Positions 1-8,189 of a stretch of 64,000 bases of DNA are shown here, piece by piece. The notes below the pieces were generated by a model. The model did not search any database. It had not been told where the DNA came from and saw only the letters and a list, made by a program, of their open reading frames with translations. Source of the DNA: JALHNF01 sp031972295 (GTDB lineage: Bacteria; Patescibacteriota; Minisyncoccia; Phycocordibacterales; UBA5272); contig DALYEZ010000003.1 in assembly GCA_031972295.1 (NCBI GenBank), positions 3,416-67,415 on the forward strand, given 5' to 3'. Numbering within the stretch: the first letter of the stretch is position 1; every line of letters starts with the position of its first letter. Both the position numbers and the translations under genes were made by a program.

Positions 1-975
1 TACGAGAAGGCCTGTTTTTTCATGCTCAATAATTTCAGGGATGCCACCAATTCTGCTTGCTACACAAGGGATTTTCGCTATTCCTGCCTCAAGGAGCACG
101 TAGCCAAGGGCTTCTGTTCGCGAAGGCAATACAAAAACAGTAAAGGCCTTAAGATATTCTTTGGCGTTTTGGACGTGTCCTAAAAGAACGATATCTTGAG
201 TGAGTTTTTCTTGGAGAATAACCTTTTCTAAAGATGCGCGTTCCTCACCTTCACCTATAATGCAGAGTTTTGTGTGTGGATATTGCTTGTGTATCTGTGC
301 AAAGGCACGGATTAGAATATCGAGTCCTTTGTTTTTGTGCAGCTCAGCGATAGTTCCAAAAACGAAAGTATGTGGTGGAAAAGGGAGATGAAGTGCAACG
401 CGGGCATTTTCTTTGCCGTACATAGAAAATATATCAAGACCATTTTTTATTGTGAAAACTTTTTTTGACAGTAGAAAATCTGACGCTTGTGACTGCGTTG
501 TCTCGGAAACTGCAATGGTGCTGGTTGAGAAGAGAATAGTTAACCACTCTAAAAAACGAAATACTATTTTTTGCCATTCAGGACGGCTTTCATTATGTGG
601 CCAACCATGGGCAGTGAAAATAATTTTTGGAATGCGGGCAAATCGTGCAGCCAAACTTCCAATGAGCCCTGCTTTTGAACTATGGATATGAACAATGTCA
701 GGACGCTCTTTTTTGAGTATTTTTCGCAGTGCAAAAAGTGTTTTGATGTCTCCAAAAATGTTTACATTTCGCTCAGGTGTTGGTATTTGAATTAGGGGAA
801 TATCAAAGGCGACACTTCTTTCAGAAAGTTCGCCGGGTGTACCATATATGAGCCCTGTCCGAAATCCACGGTTTTTTGCCTCTTGCAGGAGGTCGTATAC
901 GTACACCTGAGGTCCTCCCCAGGTTGCTTTTGTAATGATGTGGAGTATCTTTTCGGGCGCTTTGGAATCATCCAT
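1..975 (-). CDS. GT4-family glycosyltransferase, cut by the window edge
   Basis: The frame is open for 325 codons from ATG at 975 to base 1, so the C-terminus lies outside the window. It carries the hallmarks of GT-B fold family 4 transferases: a GGPQ glycine motif near residue 20, an HSSKAG segment near residue 90, and the EX7E nucleotide-sugar motif (E288/E296 in EALGYVLLE), then the downstream EKTGLLV segment right at the edge. Such enzymes move a sugar from a nucleotide donor to a lipid-linked or surface glycan at the inner face of the membrane. It is divergent from the sugar transferase at 1007 with only 31 bp between starts, so promoters overlap; the cluster probably builds a surface polysaccharide. 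It resembles the GT4 at 2500-3630 in layout. Exact donor and acceptor cannot be read. Confidence 0.88.
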   Translation of the reverse strand, partial: MDDSKAPEKILHIITKATWGGPQVYVYDLLQEAKNRGFRTGLIYGTPGELSERSVAFDIPLIQIPTPERNVNIFGDIKTLFALRKILKKERPDIVHIHSSKAGLIGSLAARFARIPKIIFTAHGWPHNESRPEWQKIVFRFLEWLTILFSTSTIAVSETTQSQASDFLLSKKVFTIKNGLDIFSMYGKENARVALHLPFPPHTFVFGTIAELHKNKGLDILIRAFAQIHKQYPHTKLCIIGEGEERASLEKVILQEKLTQDIVLLGHVQNAKEYLKAFTVFVLPSRTEALGYVLLEAGIAKIPCVASRIGGIPEIIEHEKTGLLV

Positions 976-1006
976 AGAGGGAGTAGAATAGTAATCATAA
1001 TATACC

Positions 1007-2341
1007 ATGTTTCAATCATCTGTACTTACGTCATTTAAGAAACTTTTCATTGTTTTTCTTGATGTTTTAGTATTGTTGGTTTCAATTTGGCTTGCGCTCA
1101 GTGTGCGTGATTTCTCGCCGGTTGAATTTCAGAAATATTTTGACCATATAATAGCATTCAGTCCGATAGTGTTATTTAGTCTAGGGGCTTTTTTTATTAG
1201 TAATCTATATGAAGATGACCTGTATCTTTTGCGACAAAAAACACTCTACCGTATTGTCTCGTCGTATGTATTTATAACTTTTGTTGCTGTTGGAATATTT
1301 TATACATACCCATATCAGGGCATAACTCCAAAGAGTATTTTGTTTTTATTTGTGGTATTTAGTGCGGTGTTTATTGTTTTGATTCGATCTACTTTGGTGC
1401 CGCTTTTTTTACGCACAAAAACACTTCGCGCTTTTTTGATTGCAACAGGAAGTGAATCAGATGATGTGTATGTTCACGTGAATAAACATCAACACGTACC
1501 ACTTCAGTTTGATGACTTAGTGCCACTTGCAACTGCTGCGCAATATTTACGTCTCCACCAGGATGATTATTTTGATTGTATCGTCGTTAATACCAGACGT
1601 CATCTTGGCGAAGAGTTGCAAGAACTTTTATTTGAAAAAGTAAAACAGGGAACACTTATCATTGATGAAGCATACCTCTACGAGACTCTTTTTAAGAGGG
1701 TTGAGTTAAGTGATGCTAACTATCGTGTATTTTTCGAGCCAGTGTCTTCATCTAAAAAGATATTTATTGCCTGGAAACGCTTGGTGGACATTTGTGTGGC
1801 TATTCCTCTAGCGCTCGTGAGTATTGTTTTCATTGTTCTTGCAGCGGTTTGTATTAAACTCGAAGGTCGGGGTCCTATTTTTATTACTCAAACTCGTTTA
1901 GGAAAATTTGGTAAACGTATCAAGCTCTTCAAACTCCGTACCATGACACAAAGCGATGCGGGGAAGTGGCTTAAGGAAAGTGACAATCAAAACAAAGTCA
2001 CAAAGGTGGGATACTTTTTACGCAAAAGCCGCATTGATGAGTTGCCACAGTTGTGGAATATTTTAAAGGGAGAACTCTCACTCATTGGCCCTCGCCCTGA
2101 TCTCGAAGGATTTGTTTCTCGTTTAGAAGAGGCTATTCCGTACTACAATCTTCGTTATACCGTGACACCAGGACTTTCTGGTTGGGCACAAATTAATCAA
2201 GAAAAACCACCACAGTCTGTAGAAGAAACACGGGAACGTTTGGCGTATGATCTCTATTATGTGAAATATCGTTCAATCGCACTTGATTTGTATATTGGAT
2301 TTAAGACAATCAAAACTTTGCTTTCGAGAACAGGAATGTGA
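1007..2341 (+). CDS. Polyprenyl-phosphate sugar-1-phosphate transferase (WbaP/WcaJ type)
   Basis: 444 aa. The N-terminal third holds about four hydrophobic segments and the middle is a Rossmann-like soluble region. The C-terminal part is a bacterial sugar transferase (PF02397) domain: KRLVDICVAIPLALVS membrane re-entrant helix, KLFKLRTM, DELPQLWNILKGELSLIGPRPD and TPGLSGWAQIN are all present. These enzymes load the first sugar phosphate onto undecaprenyl phosphate and so start surface glycan assembly. It ends in TGA, showing UGA is a stop here. An AT-rich -10-like hexamer sits just before the ATG with no Shine-Dalgarno. A strong hairpin terminator begins at its stop codon. The identity of the sugar is not visible. 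Confidence 0.93.
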   Translation: MFQSSVLTSFKKLFIVFLDVLVLLVSIWLALSVRDFSPVEFQKYFDHIIAFSPIVLFSLGAFFISNLYEDDLYLLRQKTLYRIVSSYVFITFVAVGIFYTYPYQGITPKSILFLFVVFSAVFIVLIRSTLVPLFLRTKTLRAFLIATGSESDDVYVHVNKHQHVPLQFDDLVPLATAAQYLRLHQDDYFDCIVVNTRRHLGEELQELLFEKVKQGTLIIDEAYLYETLFKRVELSDANYRVFFEPVSSSKKIFIAWKRLVDICVAIPLALVSIVFIVLAAVCIKLEGRGPIFITQTRLGKFGKRIKLFKLRTMTQSDAGKWLKESDNQNKVTKVGYFLRKSRIDELPQLWNILKGELSLIGPRPDLEGFVSRLEEAIPYYNLRYTVTPGLSGWAQINQEKPPQSVEETRERLAYDLYYVKYRSIALDLYIGFKTIKTLLSRTGM

Positions 2342-2378
2342 ATTTTTCCGGAACCTGACTTCAGGTTTCGGAAAAATT
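2341..2378. terminator. Hairpin terminator after the sugar transferase
   Basis: Inverted repeat AATTTTTCCG-AACCTGA / TCAGGTT-CGGAAAAATT with a tiny loop, starting at the last base of the TGA stop. A- and T-tracts on both sides allow it to act in both directions. Confidence 0.8.
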
Positions 2379-2453
2379 CATCCAGCGACCAACTGTCTTG
2401 TTGTTGGGAGTCGGAAACAAGGGATAGGGTTTAACTTAATTTAGATATATTAC

Positions 2454-2501
2454 TCACCCAGCGCTGTCGCTGCCTCCCTTGCGACAAGTCGGGTGATTTT
2501 T
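2454..2501 (+). terminator. Second hairpin followed by a T run between convergent genes
   Basis: TCACCC (2454-2459) pairs with GGGTGA (2491-2496), with an inner TGTCGC/GCGACA stem (2465-2470 / 2481-2486), then TTTTT. It lies against the end of the convergent GT4 gene. The remaining 2379-2453 shows no gene. Confidence 0.5.
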
Positions 2502-3630
2502 AAAGTCCGTAAGTATCTTTAGTCATGGAAATCATATTTTCAAATGTGATTAATCCGTAGTGAGGTTGAGATTCTTGTGAAAGGTTGGTGACTCGCTCGA
2601 TAGCTTGGCACAGTACCTTCGGGTTACCGGGCGCCACAAGGGCGTCGATATTTCTACTCATTATTTCTGGTGCCGCAATAACCGATGTTGCAACTCTCCC
2701 AATGCCTGCATGTCCAGCTTCAAGGAGAACATACACAAACCCTTCTTTAATAGACGGTAAGATTAAAGTATCGAACGCCTTTAAATATTGTGAAGCGTTA
2801 GGTACAAAGCCAGCAAAAAAAACATTGTGTTCTAATTCTAAAGTTCTCACCTGACTTTCTAAGCTCTGACGCAGTTCGCCGTCTCCCATGATTATGTATA
2901 GAAAAGTATCACCGTGTGTTTTTTTGTATAAAGCCAGTGCTTCGAGTGCGTATCGTAAACCTTTGTTTTCGTTTAAGAGACTTATTGAGCAGAACCATTT
3001 CTTGTTCTCTGTATCTATTTGTGTATTTCCAATCTGCATCAGGGGTACTAATTTTTCTTGAGCTTGTACCCTGGTTAAAAACAAAGGAGAAGGTAAAGCA
3101 AGGGGTATGATGACCAACTTTTTTTGCACTCCAAGCCAATTTGCGACAGCATCGAATTCTTTCTGTGCGGTCACAATAACCACGTGTGAAAAGAGACATG
3201 TTAGCCAAGAAATGCACTTAAAAATAAAACGTTTTACCCAAGATCGATGTAACTCCTTAAATACCCAACCGTGGCTGGTAAAAACAACTTTTTTAATACC
3301 GCAAAGTCTGCCAAGAACGGCACCGACTGCACCAATTTTTGAACTATTAATATGTAAAACATCTGGTTTTTCTAATCTTAGGATTGACCAAAATTCAAAC
3401 AATAATCGAAACTCTTTTAAAAAGTGAATATCTCGCTCTCCATGTTGCAAACGAATCGTTGCTACCCCTTCTTTTTCTAGGTGCGTGAGAAGTGACCCGC
3501 TGCCGCCCGCGATGACTCGCACAAGATGACCTTCTTTTTGCAAATATGTAGATATATCAAAAACGTATCTTTGAGCGCCGCCCCAGTTTGAATCGGTAAT
3601 TGCAATAAGAATCTTTTTTTGCTTTGGCAT
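2500..3630 (-). CDS. GT4-family glycosyltransferase
   Basis: 376 aa. GT-B fold glycosyltransferase family 4: N-terminal WGGAQRYV glycine motif near residue 17, HINSSKIGAVGAVLGR in the acceptor domain, a C-terminal Glycos_transf_1 domain with the PSIKEGFVYVLLEAG segment containing EX7E near residue 305, and a final ALVAPGNPK stretch. Likely transfers a nucleotide-activated sugar to a surface glycan, acting on the cytoplasmic face of the membrane. It belongs with the partial GT4 at the window start and the polyprenyl sugar transferase. TACAAT lies 10 nt before the ATG and there is no Shine-Dalgarno sequence. Confidence 0.9.
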   Translation of the reverse strand: MPKQKKILIAITDSNWGGAQRYVFDISTYLQKEGHLVRVIAGGSGSLLTHLEKEGVATIRLQHGERDIHFLKEFRLLFEFWSILRLEKPDVLHINSSKIGAVGAVLGRLCGIKKVVFTSHGWVFKELHRSWVKRFIFKCISWLTCLFSHVVIVTAQKEFDAVANWLGVQKKLVIIPLALPSPLFLTRVQAQEKLVPLMQIGNTQIDTENKKWFCSISLLNENKGLRYALEALALYKKTHGDTFLYIIMGDGELRQSLESQVRTLELEHNVFFAGFVPNASQYLKAFDTLILPSIKEGFVYVLLEAGHAGIGRVATSVIAAPEIMSRNIDALVAPGNPKVLCQAIERVTNLSQESQPHYGLITFENMISMTKDTYGL

Positions 3631-3671
3631 TGTGGGATTAATTGTAGTGATTGTCTGGTACGTGAATACTT

Positions 3672-4151
3672 CTAGTATACACGGTTGCTCTTTGGGCGTG
3701 GAATAGCTTTCAAATGATCACTGACAACTTTTGTGCGATATTCTGAATGATACATATAACGCTCCCCAAAATAAGGATTTATTTTTACCAATTCTGTAAA
3801 AACAATTTCAATAACTAATTTTGTGCTCACATCTTTTGTTTTGAGGTTCAACATTTTATAAATAGCACTATCGGTAATCTTTTTTGCAATGAGCGCGCCC
3901 GAACCGTTATCGTTGTCTCTTCCTTTATCAATCGAAGTGAAAATAGAAACTAAAAGTTTTTCGTATACAAATCGTTGTCGCTTACCATTTCTTTTAATAA
4001 CAAATAAGTTATCTGCAAAGCCTAGCTCTTTGGTAGTAAAAGTCATTTTGCAAGTAGGGCAGTATCGCCTGCGCCAGACACCTAAAAGACCATTTAAAAG
4101 TCGAGAGTTTCTTACTTCAGTTCCTTTTTGTTTACAATAGATACATTTCAT
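3672..4151 (-). CDS. nrdR: NrdR-like transcriptional repressor (zinc ribbon plus ATP-cone)
   Basis: 159 aa, the usual NrdR size. An N-terminal zinc ribbon has CIYC near residue 3 and CPTC near residue 32 (CxxC...CxxC). The region from about residue 48 onward (LFVIKRNGKRQRFVYEKLLVSIF) is the ATP-cone that senses ATP/dATP. NrdR represses ribonucleotide reductase genes when dATP is high. The C-terminal tail is more divergent than in model bacteria. Its own upstream region contains a near-consensus NrdR box at 4151-4166 and a second palindrome centred exactly 31 bp away, the spacing typical of tandem NrdR sites, with TATAAT between them. This suggests autoregulation. No nrd genes are in this window. 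Confidence 0.85.
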   Translation of the reverse strand: MKCIYCKQKGTEVRNSRLLNGLLGVWRRRYCPTCKMTFTTKELGFADNLFVIKRNGKRQRFVYEKLLVSIFTSIDKGRDNDNGSGALIAKKITDSAIYKMLNLKTKDVSTKLVIEIVFTELVKINPYFGERYMYHSEYRTKVVSDHLKAIPRPKSNRVY

Positions 4152-4198
4152 ATCAATATATAGTCATATTATACATAAATTTGCTATTTTAATAGCAA
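4151..4198. promoter_or_regulatory. Candidate tandem NrdR operator over the nrdR promoter
   Basis: 4151-4166 matches the NrdR box ACACWATATATWGTGT at 11 of 16 positions, including the whole core CAATATATAGT. 4181-4198 is a perfect 18-bp palindrome (TTGCTATTT/AAATAGCAA) but fits the consensus less well. Centres are 31 bp apart. The minus-strand -10 TATAAT (4168-4173) lies between them. Confidence 0.5.
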
Positions 4199-4301
4199 AA
4201 TATAGCTCTTTTAATCTATTTCTACACCCATATACTGAATATACCTCTGGGCACATAGTGCTTCAGACGCTGTTCTTTCTAAACACAAAGAGGAGAAGGC
4301 T

Positions 4302-4592
4302 ATGAGTAATGTAATCCCTGATACAAGTACGCTTGTAAGAAAAAGAGATACCATCAACAATCTTATTGATCGAGTCGGGAGGATCTCCAACATAATGACT
4401 GAACCAAAAAGTTTAGATCATTTGATTGAGTGCATATTGCAAACAGGACCAGTTGGTCCTGTTGATGCCTACGCTATTGCTCTCTGCTTCGGTCACGATG
4501 ACTCAACCGAGGTCAAATTCGCGATGTACCGTGCAAATTCTTCCGGAAAAGCAAGATTTAATCTTCATTGGGAACTGGAACTTGTCTCTTAA
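4302..4592 (+). CDS. Small orphan protein with a strong Shine-Dalgarno site
   Basis: 96 aa, no family recognised. The start is fixed by AGGAG at 4291-4295, six bases before ATG, which is unusual in this window where most genes lack ribosome binding sites. The predicted protein is soluble, with a basic N-terminal half (RKRDTINNLIDRVGRISNI) and no signal peptide or TM segment. A TATACT hexamer at 4231-4236 and a ~60-nt leader precede it. It has its own terminator at 4626-4655, so it is a monocistronic unit. It is divergent from nrdR and could share that regulatory region. The function is unknown. Confidence 0.65.
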   Translation: MSNVIPDTSTLVRKRDTINNLIDRVGRISNIMTEPKSLDHLIECILQTGPVGPVDAYAIALCFGHDDSTEVKFAMYRANSSGKARFNLHWELELVS

Positions 4593-4625
4593 TGTATACA
4601 ATAAATCGTGTAAGAATTTTTCTTA

Positions 4626-4655
4626 AAGCACCATAATATTTGTGGTGCTTTTTTT
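4626..4655 (+). terminator. Rho-independent terminator of the small orphan gene
   Basis: AAGCACCA (4626-4633) pairs with TGGTGCTT (4643-4650), followed by a T run. Confidence 0.8.
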
Positions 4656-4681
4656 GTGTTGTGGTACGATTTGCTTATCTT

Positions 4682-5731
4682 ATGAAGACAGTCTTTATTA
4701 CCGGTGGAGCAGGATATGTGGGCGCAATGCTGTGCGACCAGTTTTCCAAACGTGCTAACGTAGAAAAGATTATCACTATCGACAAAGAACCAGAAACAGA
4801 TCTGACAAAAGGAAATGCGAAGATTTTGTACATACAACATAATCTTGCTGATGATGGATGGCAGACTATTGTTAATGAGCATAAGCCGTCGATTATTATC
4901 CATACCGCCTGGCAAATTCGTGAAATCTACGGCAATCGGCCTCTTTCATGGAAATGGAATATTGAAGGGTCAGATAAAGTTTTTGACTTTGCTTTTTCGC
5001 GTGAGTATGTAGAGCGTCTTACATATTTTTCTACAGTTGCTTCATATGGTGCATTTGCCGAGAATACGCTTGAACATCGTTTTACTGAAGATGAACCGTT
5101 TCGAAAGACAAACTATTTGTATGCCGAAGAGAAACGAATAGCTGAAGAACATTTACAAGAAAAATACCAAAAGCATCGAGCAGAAGGAAAGAAACTTCCA
5201 CAAGTTTCAATTATTCGTCCAGCCGCAATCACTGGTCCCAGAGGCCGCTATGAACGCATTCGTTTCGGTCTGTACGGTATCTTAAAGAATCAACTAAAAC
5301 AAAGCTTTATTCACAGGATTCTTTCGTATGTGACGGTATTTGTTCCGGTAACTAAAAAATGGCTGCGACAGTATGTTCACGAAGATGATATTACTGATAT
5401 TGTGGAACTCTTTTCGTTTGGTAATGTAAGTCACGAATATGAAGTGTTTAATGCCTGTCCGTCCGGTGACGTGATTCTTGCTCGAGACATGGCTCAGATT
5501 GTAGGGAAAACCCCTGTCCGGATTCATCCGTATTTGATTCGAGTAGCGTTCTTCTTTTTTTGGCATCTAACCCGAGGCAGAATTCCAACAGCGGAAGGGA
5601 GCTGGAAAGGGTACTCATACCCAATTGCGGTAGATGGTTCAAAAATTACAAAAATGTACAGCTATCAGTACAAAATGCCTTCCACTGAAGCGTTTGTAAA
5701 AAACGAAGGACGGTACAAAGTTGATTTGTAA
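4682..5731 (+). CDS. NAD-dependent epimerase/dehydratase (extended SDR)
   Basis: 349 aa. An N-terminal Rossmann motif TGGAGYVG (GxxGxxG) is followed by an acidic residue at the end of beta2 (IDKEPETDL). The catalytic YxxxK is visible as YLYAEEKRIAEE with the upstream Ser/Thr in STVASYGAF. Extended short-chain dehydrogenases of this type act on nucleotide sugars (epimerases, dehydratases, reductases). The ATG at 4682 is chosen because it begins the Rossmann strand MKTVFITGG; an upstream in-frame ATG lies inside the preceding terminator. TACGAT lies 11 nt before the start. It probably supplies a sugar nucleotide to the neighbouring glycosyltransferases, but the substrate is not readable. Confidence 0.85.
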   Translation: MKTVFITGGAGYVGAMLCDQFSKRANVEKIITIDKEPETDLTKGNAKILYIQHNLADDGWQTIVNEHKPSIIIHTAWQIREIYGNRPLSWKWNIEGSDKVFDFAFSREYVERLTYFSTVASYGAFAENTLEHRFTEDEPFRKTNYLYAEEKRIAEEHLQEKYQKHRAEGKKLPQVSIIRPAAITGPRGRYERIRFGLYGILKNQLKQSFIHRILSYVTVFVPVTKKWLRQYVHEDDITDIVELFSFGNVSHEYEVFNACPSGDVILARDMAQIVGKTPVRIHPYLIRVAFFFFWHLTRGRIPTAEGSWKGYSYPIAVDGSKITKMYSYQYKMPSTEAFVKNEGRYKVDL

Positions 5732-5781
5732 GAGGTTATTCAGACTTGTGTTTTTAGCATTTTTGTGTAATTATATGCCCC

Positions 5782-6432
5782 ATGATTACACTTTCAGCAA
5801 CGACGCGAGACGCGTTCCCAACAGTGCAAAAAGCACGTGAGGCCGGATTCATTCCTGCTGTATTTTACGGTTCACACAAAGCATCGACCTCTATTTTTGT
5901 TTCTCAAGCACTTTTCACTAAAACTCTTAAAGATGCTGGAGAATCAACTCTTATCACTATTGATACTGGCTCTGATAAAGTTTCAGCCCTCATTCATGAC
6001 GTGCAGTTTGACCCGGTAACAGATCGAGCGATCCATGTTGACTTCTACGCAGTTGATGCAAATGAAAAACTAGAGGTTGGTGTCAAACTCGAATTCGTTG
6101 GTGTTTCTGAAGCGGTGAAAAGTCTTGGTGGAACTTTGGTGAAAGTAACCCATGAAATCGAAGTAGAGTGTCTTCCTAAAGATCTTCCACATGAGATCGT
6201 TGTTGATATTTCAAAACTCGAAAATCTTGACAGTGTTATCACTGTTGCTGACCTCACACTTCCAGCCGGAGTAGTTGCAAAAGCGTCTTCAGACGAAGTT
6301 ATCGCATCAATTGCTGTTGGAAAAGAAGAAGATCTTTCAGCTCCAGTTGCGAGTCTTGACCTTGAGGCTATTGAAGTAGAAAAGAAGGGTAAGAAGGATG
6401 AGGAAGGAGCAGAAGCTCCTGCTGCGGAGTAA
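5782..6432 (+). CDS. rplY: 50S ribosomal protein L25/Ctc
   Basis: 216 aa, the long CTC-type form. The N-terminal L25 5S-rRNA-binding domain (residues ~1-92) has the AREAGFIPAVFYGS and DVQFDPVTDRAIHVDFYAVD signatures. A C-terminal beta domain (TL5 type) follows to about residue 190, and the end is an acidic-lysine tail (KKGKKDEEGAEAPAAE). It binds 5S rRNA in the large subunit. It starts a run of translation genes (L31, RF1, S2, EF-Ts). A clear terminator follows at 6455-6490. Confidence 0.95.
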   Translation: MITLSATTRDAFPTVQKAREAGFIPAVFYGSHKASTSIFVSQALFTKTLKDAGESTLITIDTGSDKVSALIHDVQFDPVTDRAIHVDFYAVDANEKLEVGVKLEFVGVSEAVKSLGGTLVKVTHEIEVECLPKDLPHEIVVDISKLENLDSVITVADLTLPAGVVAKASSDEVIASIAVGKEEDLSAPVASLDLEAIEVEKKGKKDEEGAEAPAAE

Positions 6433-6454
6433 GTTTTCTAAGTCACACCTAGAT

Positions 6455-6490
6455 AAAACAGCCGTTACTATGAGTATAGACGGCTGTTTT
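6455..6490 (+). terminator. Terminator after rplY
   Basis: AAAACAGCCGT (6455-6465) pairs with ACGGCTGTTTT (6480-6490). The -10 hexamer of the next gene (TATACT at 6493) starts two bases later, so the two units are tightly packed but separate. Confidence 0.8.
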
Positions 6491-6505
6491 GCTATACTAA
6501 AAATT

Positions 6506-7849
6506 ATGAACATTTCCTTGAAAGCTTTTTTGATTCCGCTTTTGTTTGCCAGTACTCTTTCTCTTCAGGTAACAAGTGCTCAACAAGCATGTCCTACCAC
6601 AAGTCCTGAAAAAGAGATTTGTGAAGCAAAATTACGTGAAGAACTTGCAAAAGTTGAAGCTGAAATCGCTGAAAAACAAAACCAGATAAAAGAAACACAG
6701 GCCGAAGCAAAAACCCTTAAAGGTGATATTTCTGTATTGAACAATAAAATAGATCAGTCTGCGCTTAAGATTAAGTCCCACGGCATTGTTATTAATAAAA
6801 TTACCGGTGAAATTTCCACAAAAGAATCTACAATTAAGCAGCTTGATCAGAAGTTAGACCGTCAACGTGCTGCGCTTGCCCAGATACTTCGTCGAAGCGA
6901 GGAAATTGAAAATACATCTCTTATTGAAGGGGCATTAAGAAAACAGGCACTTTCAGATTTTGTACTACAAGCAGAAGAGTATCGTTCAGTACAGCTTGCA
7001 ATGAAGGATACATTTGAAGAAGTAAGAGAAACAAAAGAAGAAACTAAAGAGGTAAAGGAATCTCTGGAGACAAAGAAGACTGAACAAGAAAAATTAAAGA
7101 TTCAACAAGAGGTTGAGCGAAAAAAAGCTGAACAAAACAAGCAGGTGAAAGCAGTGGTATTAAAAGAGACACAAGGTAAAGAAAGTGTTTACCAAAAAGA
7201 TTTAAAAGAAAAGCAGGCTAAAGCTGCAGAAATTCGAAATGCACTTTTTGCCCTCCGTGATGCAAGTGCGATTAAATTCGGTGATGCGTTGCAATATGCA
7301 AATGAAGCGTTTGAAGTAACAGGTGTTCGTCCAGCGTTTATTCTAGCTATTCTTACGCAAGAATCAAACTTAGGAAAAAATACTGGACGGTGTTACTTGA
7401 AAAGTGTCGATGGCTCCGGTGTGAACACAAGTGGAACTACATTTAAAAATGTGATGAGCCCAACCCGCGACGTACCTCCGTACTTAGAGGTTGCAAAAGA
7501 ACTCGGTTTTGATCCGTTTGAGCGACTCATCTCCTGTCCACTTAATGTTGGTTGGGGAGGAGCTATGGGGCCTGCGCAGTTTATTGCTTCAACTTGGAAA
7601 GGATACAAGGCAAAAGTTGCAGCTGCTGAAGGTAAGGCAACAGCAAATCCATGGTTGCCTCGAGACGCCATCATGGCATCCGCTTTTCTTCATAAAGATA
7701 ATGGTGCTGTGACCGATGAACGTAATGCCGCTTGTCGATATTATTCAGGACGGGCATGTTCGAGTATTTCAAATTCATACGGAAATAGTGTTGTGGCGCT
7801 TGCCAAGAAGATTCAGGCAGAGCAAATCAACCCGTTGCAAGGCTTCTAG
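6506..7849 (+). CDS. Secreted coiled-coil lytic transglycosylase-like protein
   Basis: 447 aa. A signal peptide (residues ~1-26, ending VTSAQQ) is followed by a long coiled coil rich in Lys/Glu/Gln (~residues 40-240) like that of EnvC-type or PcsB-type hydrolase activators. The C-terminal domain (~265-447) resembles SLT/MltB-like transglycosylases: a catalytic-type Glu in AILTQESNLGKNTG, then GGAMGPAQFIASTW and a PRDAIMASAFL helix. Likely cleaves peptidoglycan during growth or division outside the membrane. The start at 6506 is chosen for the signal peptide and for TATACT (6493-6498) seven nt before ATG, implying a leaderless message. No Shine-Dalgarno is seen. Confidence 0.85.
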   Translation: MNISLKAFLIPLLFASTLSLQVTSAQQACPTTSPEKEICEAKLREELAKVEAEIAEKQNQIKETQAEAKTLKGDISVLNNKIDQSALKIKSHGIVINKITGEISTKESTIKQLDQKLDRQRAALAQILRRSEEIENTSLIEGALRKQALSDFVLQAEEYRSVQLAMKDTFEEVRETKEETKEVKESLETKKTEQEKLKIQQEVERKKAEQNKQVKAVVLKETQGKESVYQKDLKEKQAKAAEIRNALFALRDASAIKFGDALQYANEAFEVTGVRPAFILAILTQESNLGKNTGRCYLKSVDGSGVNTSGTTFKNVMSPTRDVPPYLEVAKELGFDPFERLISCPLNVGWGGAMGPAQFIASTWKGYKAKVAAAEGKATANPWLPRDAIMASAFLHKDNGAVTDERNAACRYYSGRACSSISNSYGNSVVALAKKIQAEQINPLQGF

Positions 7850-7870
7850 TTTCGTGGTATATTGGCACGC

Positions 7871-8140
7871 ATGAAGAAAGACGTACATCCAAACAATTTT
7901 CGCCCAGTACTCTTTATTGACACCACAAATGGTGCTCAGTTTTTGATTAGTTCAACAGTTGAGTCAAAAGAAACTGGCGTATACGAGAAAGATAAAAAAG
8001 AATATCCTGTGTGCCGTGTAGAAATTTCAAGCTCAACACATCCTTTTTATACTGGTCAGGACGTAGTACTCGACACCGCTGGACGAGTAGACAAGTTCAA
8101 GAAACGACAAGAAGCAACTAACGCAAAGAAGTCAAAGTAA
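7871..8140 (+). CDS. rpmE2: 50S ribosomal protein L31 type B
   Basis: 89 aa. Begins MKKDVHPNNFRPVLFID, contains the L31 core and ends in a lysine-rich tail (RQEATNAKKSK). The zinc-binding CxxC motif of the A-type is absent, so this is the zinc-independent B paralog. ATG at 7871 is preferred over an in-frame TTG at 7862 because it gives the family N-terminus; TATATT lies just upstream. Located between the lytic transglycosylase and prfA. Confidence 0.93.
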   Translation: MKKDVHPNNFRPVLFIDTTNGAQFLISSTVESKETGVYEKDKKEYPVCRVEISSSTHPFYTGQDVVLDTAGRVDKFKKRQEATNAKKSK

Positions 8141-8156
8141 ATGCGTATCCACAAAC

Positions 8157-8181
8157 ATCGCTCACTTTCGGGGCGATTTTT
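8157..8181 (+). terminator. Weak hairpin with T run between rpmE2 and prfA
   Basis: ATCGC (8157-8161) pairs with GCGAT (8173-8177) followed by T residues. The stem is short, so it may only attenuate. Confidence 0.45.
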
Positions 8182-8189
8182 GTATTATT

